From: Sarcomyxa edulis
Taxonomy: Eukaryota > Basidiomycota > Agaricomycetes > Agaricales > Mycenaceae
Assembly: GCA_009761415.1 (NCBI GenBank)
Contig: QUOL01000002.1
Coordinates: forward strand, 2,170,001 to 2,234,000
Length of the DNA stretch: 64,000 nt
Direction of reading: 5' to 3'
Shown: positions 13,358 to 24,700 of the stretch, piece by piece
How the letters are laid out: the number at the start of each line of letters is the position of its first letter
Position numbering within the stretch: position 1 is the first letter of the stretch
Position numbers and translations under genes: made by a program
Notes under the pieces: generated by a model
Told to the model about the DNA's origin: nothing
What the model saw: the letters and a program-made list of their open reading frames with translations, nothing else
The model's database searches: none

Positions 13358-15152
13358 CTAAAGCTCATCGTGTTCATCCTCGTGCGCGTGCTCTGAACCA
13401 GAGCTGTTCGAGCTGTCAGCGAGAGGAACTTGGTCGTCTGAGATGACGGGGATCTCGAGCGAGTTCTTGGCGTGCTCTTCGACAAAGGCAACGAGACTCT
13501 CTAGGGAGCGGTCGCCTTCGTAATCGATGAAGTCACGGGAGCCAGCGGGCTTGAACTTGATGGTAGGGAATCCAGAAACACGGAAAGGAACAGATGCAGG
13601 AAGATCGTTCTCTTGTGCCTCCATTTTGGCACTACGAGAAGTTAATAAGGGGGTTAATGCGTGGTGACGGAAGGGTAAAAGTATGGATCGTACATAGTGA
13701 GACGATCCTTGATGGCGGAGTAACGGTCACCGAGAGTATCCCAGATGGGCTTCAAGCGTTTGCAGTGTCCGCACCTGAAATTTGGTCTATGAGAAAGGAC
13801 ATGGACACATAGAAATAGATGTGACAAACCATGAAGCGTAGAGCTCCAGGAAAACATCTTTCGAGTCATCGAAGACAACCTGCTCAAACTCTTTTCCGAC
13901 CAAGTTGTAGACGCTCTCATCCTGAACTTCAGGGATGGGCTGACTCTTCAATTGGGGAACGAGTTTTCCGTCGACGTACTGCTGAGTCCAGTCTGCGACG
14001 ACCTCAGGCGTGAAGGGGGTGTCTTGGTCGAGAGGGTACTTGAGCTGTTTACCGACATCCTGGATGATGAACGAAGGCCATTTCGGCTCAACCAAGTTCA
14101 ATGCTTTAGCGTGGTCACCGAATTTGATGGCGTCAATCCAAACAAAGTTAACTTTGCTCTTGAATTGTTGAGCGATGGGTCGGACGGATTCAATGATAGC
14201 ATCCTTGTCTTCCGAAGACGGGTCAAGGAAGACGTAGGCAAGAGGTTTGGCACTCGCGGCGTAGACTTGGTAGTTCTCGCCACTGACCTCGTCGATGACG
14301 GGGACAGAGAGGTCCTGGATCCATTCTTCGAGGTCTGCAACTTTGGCAGATTTGGCAGGGTAGGGGTATTCGACGCGGGGCTCGTCAAAGCTGCGGTAGA
14401 CAACAACGGTGGGGGGAGTGACACCGGCTTCAGCAATAGCTTCCTTGTCGGAAGTCAGACCGAAGAGGTAATCATCACGGTGCTTTTCGGCGGTGGCGCT
14501 GAATTCTGCAGCAGGTTCATCAGTTGGGGAGGATACGAAGGCGACGACGACGAGTTTGTCAGCGTGCTGGAATTCCTCAAAGTTGTCCTCTGTAACTTGG
14601 GTGACAGCAGGGAGGGATTGTCTGGTAAAATGAGCGTCTAGTCGTCGAAGACGTATGAGATGAGGTTATGACTGACTTGATCATGTAGCTAATAATTCCA
14701 TCAGCCTTTCTGGGGCCGCTGTAGTCTGTTGGAGTTCCATTTTTGAAGACCTTCAAGGTTCTGAATGGAGAGGGTCGTATCAGATATCCATAGCCATGAG
14801 ATTGATCACTTACGGGTATCCTTGAACACCATGAGACTGGCATAGATCGGGTTCGTCGACACAGTCGACTTTGGCGATTTTGATGTTCTTCTCTTTGAGC
14901 ACTGTCGCAGCTTCCTCATAGTGGGGAGCGAGAGCTTTGCAATGTCCACACCTGTACAATGGTAGTGAGATATAGATCTCACGAGGGTGAGAATCTGGTA
15001 TACCATGGTGCAAAAAATTCAACTAGAATGAGAGGTTCTGGGTTCACGGAGGATTCGAAAGTGGCAGCAGTCAGACTCAAGACATCTGAGGCGGCATCAG
15101 CAGCGACGAGAGCTGCCAGAGCAACTGGTGAGAGGAAAGAAAGCAAACGCAT
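13358..15152 (-). CDS. PDI1: Protein disulfide isomerase, ER-retained
   Basis: Minus strand. Starts [19 protein letters not shown], a secretion signal, at 15152. Two thioredoxin active sites of the WCGHCK type are present: FFAPWCGHCKAL near the N-terminus and [14 protein letters not shown] near the C-terminus. Each is split by an intron inside the Trp codon, and each frame closes cleanly after splicing. Between them lie two redox-inactive thioredoxin-like domains (for example [12 protein letters not shown]). The C-terminus is acidic and ends HEDEHDEL, so the ER-retrieval signal is HDEL. The a-b-b'-a' order and length (about 500 residues) match classical PDI, which forms and isomerises disulfides in the ER lumen. 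The two introns at the same place in the a and a' domains reflect the internal duplication of the family. Confidence 0.95.
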
Positions 15153-15415
15153 AGCGGGGGACGAGGAGGTACGAAGACAAGATTTGAGAATGGCCTTATA
15201 AACTCAAGTGCGGACTGACGTGTCACCTCCGCGCTCGATCACATTATGCATGGCTTTATTCACGAAATCGGTCGATTGCGTTCGCCAGCTCACAAATATT
15301 GTTTATACATCCCCGAAGACTCTCCAGCCATATTAGAAATAGATGAGTCCAGGAAACGATCATTGGGTAAGCTGTAATTAGTTCGACACGTACTCTACTA
15401 GTGTTATAGAGGATA

Positions 15416-16685
15416 TTAAAGAGTCCCAAGGTCAAATTCACTTCCTCGCTGCTGACCTCCCGAGTACCGATGCACGCTAGGTTTAAACTCGCGAGGCGGA
15501 GGGAAGTCGGAAACGGGGAAGGTGTGAGGACCTGCGTTGGGCGGAGGGGATGGTACTGCGGGAAGTAATGTCAATGGTGTGCTTTGAAAGATTAAAATGC
15601 ACGTACTCTTCCTGCGTGGAGCCTGTGGACGAGGTCTTTCTGGAGTTTCATTAGTGCTTCCGTTTCTACCGTTTGGTAAGGACGGTGGTGGAGGCGCAGA
15701 ATTCCCTATAGAGGGGGTTCTTACTCTACCGGGTGGCAGAGGAGGGGCCAGATGAGATCGTGGAGGCGTAGATGATCGAGCAGGTGGAGAAGGCGCTACT
15801 TCTGGCTCTACTTCTGAGAGTGCTCGGACGCGACTAGGAGGCGCAGGCGGTCCATCGTTGGGGGCGACCTTGCGCAATGGGGGAGGAGGTACAGACCTGG
15901 CTGGCGGAGAGGCAGGGCCTGTGCTGGCCGGTCTAGGTGGGGGCGGGGGCGGAGCTCTACCAGGAGTAGTGGGTGGTGGTGGGACCCTACGATGTGGAGC
16001 GCTTACTGTATGACTTCTGGGTGGGATAGCCGGCACACTTCGTGAGACTACGGGAGGAGCTGGACTTGCGGGTGAAATATTCCGTGGTGGGATTGCAGGA
16101 GAAGGACGAGCAGGTGGAGGTGGAGGAACAGGAGAGCGGGGAGATTCTTGAGGACTCGCAGTACGTACTGGAGGCGGCACTCTGCGCGGAGGCTGGTGAG
16201 GAGCAGTTAGAGGAGTTGGTACCGTTCGCGAGGGCAAGCTGGGAGCTGGCCGGCCAGGAGGTGCAGGCGCAGGTGCAGAAGGTCTAGGAGGAGGAACTGA
16301 TCTATTTGGAGGTGGCGGTGGGGCCGCAGGTGAAGGTACGTCGCGTTTAGGTATCGAAGGCGGTTTGCCCAAGGCTGGAGGTTTCGCTACATACAGAAGA
16401 TGGATAAGTTTGATCTCTGTAGATATTGCAGAACTTACCTAGATTATTCTGGCCTGCGGGCTTCAGTTTCGGCATTCCACCAGCAAACAGTCCACCAAGT
16501 TGTGGAGGACCACCTCCACCGCCCGCAGTCGATGATGAAGACGAAGCTGGTGCACGCGAAATACCTCCACCACCTCCTCCTCCACCCTTTGGGACATCAA
16601 TAGCAGGTGCACTTTTGTCATTTGTTTCGGCTTTCTTGAGTCGCTTTCCCTTCTGAATTTCTTGAAGGAGAGCGCTTGAAGCCAT
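15416..16685 (-). CDS. VRP1: Verprolin/WIP-like actin-binding protein
   Basis: Minus strand, starting MASSALLQEIQKGKRLKKAE at 16685. The N-terminal segment is a WH2 motif (LLQEIQKGKRLKKAETND), the actin-monomer-binding signature. It is followed by poly-Gly tracts, then several hundred residues dominated by Pro with PPPPP, RPPP and SRTVPTP-type segments. The C-terminus (HTFPVSDFPPPREF, SVHRYSGGQQ) resembles the WASP-binding tail of verprolin/WIP, ending EFDLGTL at 15416. Known role: it binds G-actin and WASP (Las17) to direct Arp2/3-dependent actin patches in endocytosis and polarity. Introns separate the WH2 exon and the C-terminal exon from the long proline exon. Family assignment rests on the WH2 plus proline-rich plus WASP-tail order. 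Confidence 0.85.
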
Positions 16686-17095
16686 ATCGGACGATCGTCA
16701 ATATGGGAGGAGGGATGGGTGCGTGTGACAACCGTGACAACTCGTCTCTCCTTCCGCTTCCGCGAACGCCAAAATCAATTCTCCCATTGTGCACTCATTC
16801 GTCTCTATACGAACGAGCGAGAGCTTGTGGTCTACTCGAGCATGAGTGCCTTGACAGACGATTGTTTCTTGGATATCTCTTTTAGCAGGACACGTCGGGG
16901 TGCAACCCAGTTGAGGCTCCCCTAGGCTTCCGGGCCCCTTTCAACTGCCGCCATGCGATTGGATTCAAGTAGATTTGACTCCATGATCGACCATGATCAC
17001 TTGAAATGTTGAAGACTTTGGGAAGAGACCTCATGGACTCCTCTCAACCTCGACTCCTGTAACGTTCCTTTCTTTATACCCTACCAGTATCCCTT
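16686..17095. promoter_or_regulatory. Divergent promoter between verprolin and a membrane-protein gene
   Basis: 410 bp between two divergent starts. It should carry both promoters and 5' leaders. Nothing coding, no repeat and no recognisable operator seen. A pyrimidine-rich stretch with tatacc precedes the downstream ATG. Confidence 0.5.
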
Positions 17096-18605
17096 ATGGG
17101 AGGCATCGATCTTGCTGGCCATCTGCACCTCATAATTGTCTGGTCAACCTTTCAAATATTTGCTACAGTGTCATTGACCGCCTTGGTCGCAGCCACCTTG
17201 ATCATCCAACGCTCCAAGGCCAACGCCAGCCTTATTCTCCTCGAGATTTCCTTGGTACTTACGGCTGGAACATCCTCTATTCTCATATGGACTGGAAATG
17301 CCCTCAATCAGCGACCTTCCTCGTCTTTATGCCTGTTCAACGCAGCTGCGACGCTGTCGGCGACTCCATTTATAGCAAGCGCGACCTTCATGCTTACTAT
17401 AACCGTGTGGGGAGGTGTTATGGCAGCTTGTCGCCCCAGCTGGCGTAAAGCCATATCGTGGATTACTTGGACGCCGTTGGTCCGTCTTTCCTTTGCTCCC
17501 TACAGTTAAACTAGGTCTAAATTCGATTATTCCCAGCTGTTGATCTTCCCTACCATTGTGGCGTTGACGATGTTTTTTGTCTCGCTCGGTGTGAGTTATA
17601 TGTTCCTTGTCCCTTACCATTGGCTAAGATGACTGGTACAGCTTGGCTTGAATCACCTGGATGACGTCTTCCGTGGTTCGTATTTTTATTGCGTTATTAA
17701 TTACGAGCGATTGTAAGTCATGTTACTTCCTTCTGATTATTCTGCTACTAAACTCCCAACAAGACGCTTCGTCTCTGTCTTCATTGCCGTTACGTTCACG
17801 TTCCTTTCTCTGCTTTTGGGAGTTTGGACCGCCATAATGTTCCTGTGGATTCGAAGGCGCCTCTCTCGTTTCAGCGTAAATCCCTTGGTTTCGTCCGGGA
17901 TGAATCAGTACTTTGCGCTGCGAGTATTCATTTTCTTAGCTTACGTCTGCATGGCGTTCATGTGAGTCTGTTACTATGAAGGTCTGTCATCTCGTCTGAC
18001 GCATTCTCGCGGATCGACAGAATTGGCGTTATTGCCCTCTTCACAAGTTTGTCGCTCGTTCTTACAAATATCGTGATCTCTCTCGCTGGCGTGTTTGCTT
18101 TCTTCGTATTTGCGTCTTCTGCCGTAAGATCTCTCTTTTTCCAGAATGTCCCGCGCATCTCAAGCATCTCTTCCGTTTACAGAACATAATTTGTCCTGTC
18201 CTGGGTATCTGTCGCAGATCACCTTCGGCCGCATACACAACGTCTCCCATCACCCACAGGCCACCCTATGGCGTCCGAATCACACAAACACGGCACATGC
18301 GAAGCTATAGGATCGAGCCTGTAGCTTCAAACTACAGTGAACCGTCTTATTCGAAACGCCCTTCTCGAAGCGTTTCGACTGACGACTGCAATGCTGAAGC
18401 CTGCAACGCGACCGGTTCCAAGGCCAAAATGCCCGTTGTATCCATAGTGACTAGCGTCGACCAAGAAGCAGGACTCATTGATTCAGACTGTTGCAGCGTT
18501 ACCCGGTGTCGTAGGCATTCTGCACCACTGGTTGACCCAATTGCTTGGTTCAGGACGTACGGGAGACGGGTCACTGAACCTTATGAAAAGACCTATTTAC
18601 CTTGA
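17096..18605 (+). CDS. Orphan polytopic (about 7 TM) membrane protein
   Basis: Starts MGGIDLAGHLHLIIVWSTFQ at 17096, in several exons, ending EPYEKTYLP at 18605. About seven hydrophobic helices can be read: IFATVSLTALVAATLII; LILLEISLVLTAGTSSI; a long third around FIASATFMLTITVWGG; LLIFPTIVALTMFFVSL; FIAVTFTFLSLLLGVW; YFALRVFIFLAYVCMAFM; and IVISLAGVFAFFVFASSA. A hydrophilic Ser/Arg/Cys-containing tail of about 130 residues follows. The topology resembles a G-protein-coupled receptor or a fungal 7TM sensor, but I see no diagnostic motif of a named family. It sits tail-to-tail with another polytopic protein of similar size. Function is not assigned. Confidence 0.75.
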
Positions 18606-18824
18606 TTCAACTCACCTATAATCAAATCACTGTCGTTTCATAGTCATAATAAAGTGTTGTGGATCAAGTTTATCTCTCATACTTCCCGAAAGCTATTCTC
18701 AAAATACTACAACAACAGCAAGCACCAGATCAACTTGAAAATAGAACATACTAATCGTTCCAGAGGTTTTCCATCGGAGGGTAACCATGACTGGGTCGTA
18801 ACAAAACATGACTACGCCTACATC

Positions 18825-21129
18825 TCAAGCATCCGTAGATCTCAACCTCGGCTTCCCCTTCGCAAGATCCAATGGCGTAATCACGAATGGTGGTGGACGA
18901 GGTCCCAACAACCTCCCAGTCCCTACTGATTGCCTACGATTTGCCGGCAAAGGGAACGGAGGTAGTTTGGGTTGCCTCGCCGCCCAGACTGTAGGCGAAG
19001 CACTCAGAGGGCTGACGATTGGGCTGCTATAACCCATTGCGCGGAAACTCGCTTCATCGGGGCGATTCTTTCGTGAACGTCTTCGGGAAGGACCACTATA
19101 CGTGGTCGAGGCGTCCTCGTCAACAGGGGAGAGTGACAGTTCGTCCTGGCCGTGTATCGTGGTGACGTAGGATTGGCGTTGGACTGATACTACCGAGGAG
19201 ATGAATGAACTGGGATCTGAGTTTCTGTTACTCCTGGTCGGGTCGTTAGGCGTTCTCGTTGCGTCCTTGGAGGTTGGATTGGAATATCCCCTGACGATGT
19301 CAGACCCATAGTAGACTGACTCGGTCGGCGCTGAGAAGGTTTCAGCGTCTGGATGATCAGATACAGACTCAGCCTGTCTGAAAGTAGTAGTGGCCACTTT
19401 CAGCTGGGGACGGATCGGTAACCCTGAGGGAAGTGGTTTGACAGACGCGTCTAGCGCTGCAGCATACTCGTCTTGAGACGGTAAAATGTGACGGGCAGCG
19501 GAAGGGCCGGAAAACCAAGGGGAGTCCCCTACATCTGCAACGCTGCTCTGAGGTGCAGGAGATGCAAGGTGAACTAATTCTGGGGTCGCCACACGGGCGG
19601 CAGATGGTGTTGGACCCCGAGTGGCGGCCTGGATTATTGCGTTTCTGATACTCTGGGCAGATACTGTGTCGATGGTTCGACTGCTGCGCGCAGTGCGGGG
19701 CCATTCCCGGTTTTCTGGGGTGGGATTGGCTAGGGATCGAGCAGAGTATGGATGGTCGACAAACGAGATTCGGGATGGTATTTCCGGTGAACGACTTTGG
19801 TAGGTCCATCGGGTGGGCTGGATAGGGGGAGTCACGGACCGCTGTGAAGCAGAAGAGATGGATGGCGGTATGGTGTGTATGGATAGGTTCTGCGGAGGCA
19901 CGACCGAAGGCTGATTGAATGCAACTTGATGGGGACGGTCAGATTGACTTTGCTTAGCAGTTTGAAAGAGTGCTTACAGAGAACAAGTACAGCACCAATA
20001 CTGAATGGCACGAAATCGGCGATCAAGTTAGTGAATATTGCGGAGGGAACGGCAGTGAGGACATCCAAGACTAGGAGGGATAAGGCTTGCTTGACCCTGT
20101 TGTCTTTTAGGGCTCCGAATTGATGTTTGACGGAAAGGAATGGTGGAGAAGTCAGAAAGATCAAACGGCCGATAGTATAGGCTTCGATACCGAGAAAGAC
20201 GAAGGACGAAGCAAGCGATGTTGGCAGGAAGCTGAAGAGGATGTCAGTCGCGTCAATAGAACACATAAGTTTAAGAATATACGAACTGCTTTCTGTAGCA
20301 TAAGTCAATCTTCAGGGCACGAACAGGTCTATTAGATGAGTCAGTCGTCTATAACAATGGTGCTTTGACAACCAGTTTGGAACTTACTCGACGATACCAA
20401 TACTGATAGCATTGGTGGCAAAGGCGAGACCTATAGATATAGCGTCGGGTGCTGATTTGTTTATCATATCCACCAGCAAGACGCACCTAGTCCGACTACC
20501 AACCAGATGATAAACGATATGCGCTCCCAACGAGTGATACCCAGCCGCTTTAGATGAGCGAGAAGGATAAGGAGCCCAACTAGTCTTGCTGATTGAGCCG
20601 ACATGCCTCCCCAGGCAACAACAAACGCTGAACACAAAATGAGAAAGATTCTAGTATGTAATCACACGACATACCACACGCGGTTTCTCCTCCGTTTGGA
20701 GTGAAGGCGAGTAACGACGCGAAATGTGCCAAACTTGCGAACGTGAAGCAGAGTGAAAGTATGAAGAAGAGACTGGGACTGTCTCCTTTCAAAATCACGT
20801 CTGTACTCTTGGTCATTAACGAGGGTGTCTTCTCGAAGTGGACAGATTCGACATCGAAACGGGAGTTGCGCTCATCTGCAGGTGTACTTGGTGTGATAAC
20901 GGTTTGAACCTTCCATAGTAGCCCTTGGACTAGAGATGAGGATAGCAGACAGCTGATGCTCGTTATAAAGACCCAGCCAAGGAAGAATGTGCAGATCTGG
21001 CGGCTATGTCGCGATCAACGTTAACAGGTTAGTTCCGCGATGTCGAAAGCACTGTGAGACATACAAGTCGGGATGCTCTGTGAATTCAGTGGTCGATGGG
21101 CTTTCCAAGCCATGAATGAAAATTGGCAT
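18825..21129 (-). CDS. Orphan polytopic membrane protein with long Ser/Pro-rich tail
   Basis: Minus strand, starting MPIFIHGLESPSTTEF at 21129. At least six hydrophobic helices are spread over short exons: ICTFFLGWVFITSISCLLSS; LFFILSLCFTFASLAHFASL; FVVAWGGMSAQSARLVGLLI; ISFIIWLVVGLGLAFATNAI; LPTSLASSFVFLGIEAYTIG; and SLLVLDVLTAVPSAIFTNLI with a continuing helix. The last exon (to 18825) encodes about 330 residues of low-complexity Ser/Pro/Thr/Arg tail, probably cytosolic, with SRSPE and RRRSRKNRP-like patches that could be phosphorylated. The layout suggests a sensor or receptor-like protein; no family motif is visible. Head-to-head with TRA1 across 611 bp. Confidence 0.72.
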
Positions 21130-21740
21130 GAAGAACCGCGACTGTGAGGGCTCCCAAGGCGGGGAGAGATCCTAAATGAAAAAATGTGTTCCCCTGGAAC
21201 TAAAGAAAATGAAATAAGGGTTCCACTGGAACCTGAAATGATGTCAAGAAAGAAGGTGTGAGTCCGGCTCTTCGGTGGGCACAGACGAGGTCAAAGGAAA
21301 GAAAGACGATTCGTCGTCGTTTACCACCCTGCGGAGTGGGCACAACACGCATCGAAATTTGTGATCACTGGTTTTACGGGAGCGATAGAAAAAAAGAAAC
21401 GATCAACCTGGGTCTCTTGGCGACTGCATGATCGACCTGAACTGAAGTATCCAAACTGATTCACAGTGACTTCCTTTCAAACAGCACGGTTGGAAAATGT
21501 CGGTGACTTCAATGAACCATGTCGAACAAGCCAACAACAGACTTGGATGATCAAAGTTGATAGCAGGTAAAAAAAGAAAAATCTCCAAGTTGCAATTTGG
21601 GCTTGCAGTCGCGCGCCGTCCGCACTGCGCAGGGCAGGCTGAGGCTGTGCTGAGTGGCTGTGCTGAGTGGCTGCGCTAAATGTGTGTGCGACGCCCTAAG
21701 CGAATCACGTGGCTGACGTAATCTCAAGGTCAAACGAGAA
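21130..21740. promoter_or_regulatory. Divergent promoter, membrane protein / TRA1
   Basis: 611 bp between two divergent start codons. No coding sequence seen. A short direct repeat (listed separately) lies about 65 bp upstream of the TRA1 start, in a GC-richer patch; the rest is unremarkable. Confidence 0.5.
21643..21677. repeat. 13-bp direct repeat, 2.7 copies
   Basis: The unit ggctgtgctgagt occurs at 21643-21655 and 21656-21668, followed by a partial copy ggctgcgct at 21669-21677. It lies just upstream of the TRA1 start. It may be a simple slippage product or a repeated protein-binding site; the sequence alone does not decide. Confidence 0.8.
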
Positions 21741-24700
21741 ATGGACTTGAACTCTTGGAACTCCCCCCGATCAGTGGATTCTAACGGCGGCAGGATGGCC
21801 ACACCAAATCCTGCCACTGAGTCCATAACTTCAACCATGTCTCCTAACTCACCTGCTGATCTTGAAATACGCGCTGCTCGTCTCGCAGATCCTGGTATTG
21901 GTACGCCTATTGACAGTGGCATATATATTATTTCGAGACTGACCATCCATCCTTAGATCTCAAAACAAAGCATGTTGTAGCATGCGAAATAAGAGAAATG
22001 CTGGACACTGTCCGCGATACAGAATCAGCCCGCGTTCTCCCTCAAATGATACCCGCCCTCATCGAGCTATTGCGTTCCGGAGAAGTCTCTTTTAAAAAAG
22101 ACGACGTCGAATTCCAATTTCGTCGCGTTTTACTCGAAATTATACAGCGTCTACCTGTCAGTGACGCTGTTCGTCAGCAATCTATTCCCCTCTTCAATTG
22201 TCTGCTCTACCTTATTCGAAACGACAACGAAGACAACGGCGCAACCTGTTGCAAGGCCGTAGTCGAACTCATTCGTAATTATCGCCCTCTCACAGAAGAG
22301 ATATTGGCAGAATTCTTGGTCATATTTCAAGATGCTTTCCGCAATATGAAGGGCCTCGTAGAAGAAGTCCTCTCTGAAGACTCGGCCGTACTCGACCCAA
22401 ACGTCTCATCGCCCAGTATACGCAGCTTCAAAGTGCTCGCAGAGCTGGGCATGGTCGTCGTCATCTTCATGCAGAGTCAAAGACCTACTGTTCTCCCCAC
22501 TATTCAGAATACAATGCCACCCGCTCTTGATTTGCTTGCCCTCGAATCATCAGCTCAGAAGCGGGCCAGAGAAGACTACGAAGCTATGGGAGGTGTCTGG
22601 GCTGGTGCATCTCCTACCATCAAGAACATCCATGCCTACAGTGAATTCATCAGTGCTCAAGTCAAGGTTCGATGGCTTGTTGTCTTCGACCTGCGCCACT
22701 ATTGACAGTATCGTATGGATAGATGATCTCTTACTTGGCTTATATCATGCGATATGCTCCGGAGCATGGCGACACTTATGGCGAAATCTTGATTCATGCT
22801 TCGTTGCGTATCCTCCAAGACTGTCCTGCAGCTGGAATATCAATCCGGAAGGTAGACTCGTTTCATACAGTAGATTGCACTCAAAATCTCACCCCCATTT
22901 TTAGGATCTTATGGTCGTTTTCCGTCATTTGATGACCACACAATATCGAATGACCCTCGTACCTCACATGGAGAAACTCCTCAACGAGCGTGTACTTCTT
23001 GGCACGAGCGTCACTTGTAATGAGATGCTTCGGTTTGTCCTATTCTCATCGTTTTCGGAAGCGTACTCATGTTCGGTGATAGATTCGTGATGCACAGTGC
23101 GATCGCTGACCTGACCCATCATCTCCGTACCGAACTCTCAGTCCATACTTTGGCCCATATAGTGCGATACTACTCACGTCTTCTTCACAACCCCACTCTG
23201 GGAGTCCCGCTACATACTGCATTCGCAAAGGCGATGTTCAGCATTGCAGATATGATCATGGCCAAGGATACTCCACAAGAAGCTGGGAAACTATTCACAA
23301 TCATGTTTGAATCATGCGTCGAGAGGCTAGAAGCTCTGACTCTTGTGCAACAGGAAGCCCTTGCCAGTGCGCAGCTGGTCAAGAATGGCGTCTCTCCCGT
23401 CATTGATGCCGCTTTTATAGAGAGAGCGAGGCCTGTGGGCACATCGGGCTATATCCTTGATAAACCAGAGGAGTCTCTGCTAGGTATGTACATCTAGAAG
23501 TGTTATTTTGAAATCGTACTCATTGTTTCTCGCAGAAACTCGTCAATTTTTCCGCACGTTGATGCACGGTATCAGGCTGAGTCTCAACAACCTCCAAAAA
23601 TTGGACGCCCCCGCACCAGACGGCAACTTCATATTCCGTCTGTTCGAGTCATCCGTCCGTTGCGTGTCACTCCTGGAGCCTGATCCTCGCACTGGGCCCA
23701 GCGATAGCGACCCAGTCGAATGGCTAGGGCCAATCATGGGCGATATCAATTTGCATGTCTTCCAAGAAGTCTGGACTCGTCAAATCGACTTCTTCTTCCA
23801 ATGTGCTCAGCGTCGGATAGGCCTCCTCGGAGTTTGTCAATATCTTCTGGCACGAGAATCCACCTCCCCGACAATCTTGGCTGTCATCCTCAAGTATCTT
23901 GTTGATAGACTCCCTCTACTAGGAGAATATGACGATATGACGGCAGCTGCAACGATACGACTCTTCAAGTTGGCGTTTGGTGCCGTTACCTTACACGCAG
24001 GACCCAACGAACCCATTCTGGCGATATACCTGGCAAAACTGTTGATGGATTGCTTCCCGTTGGCAGCCAAAGCGTCGAAGCCAACGAACTACTTCCACTT
24101 ACTTAGGGCACTATTCCGAGCTATTGGAGGAGGAGGTGGGAGGTTCGAGCTGCTTTACAAAGAAGTGCTCCCTCTTTTACCAGAAATGCTTGATAGTCTG
24201 AACCGACAATTGCTCGCGTCCGAGGGGCAGACACGTGATATGATAGTAGAATTGTGTCTTACCGTTCCTCTGCGTCTGACGCATCTGTTGCCTCATCTAG
24301 CCTACCTGATGCAGCCTCTAGCATTGGCATTGAGGGGCAACTCGGAGTTGGTTTCACAAGGTCTGCGGACTCTCGAGTTATGTATCGACAACCTTACTCC
24401 CGATTTCTTGGATCCTACGCTCAGCACCGTGTTGAGAGAGTTGATGGAGGCTCTGCATAGTCATTTGAAGCCATTGCCTTCTCACCATCACCCGGCCCAT
24501 ACTACGATTCGAATCCTCGGCAAATTGGGAGGAAGGAATCGCCGTCTGTTGACGAAAGAGCCTACGTTGAAGTACCATCATCATTCGGAACAGGCTAAAA
24601 TGTCAATGTCGTTTGGAGGGACTGCTACGAAGGTCGAGATTGGTCCTGTCGCGTTGTTGGCTTCGCGGTTACTCAAGAAAGGTTCGCCTACTGATCGTAT

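Noticed and set aside
13831..14641. Long plus-strand open frames across the PDI gene
   Set aside because: They are shadows of the minus-strand PDI exons, whose thioredoxin motifs and HDEL end establish the true strand.
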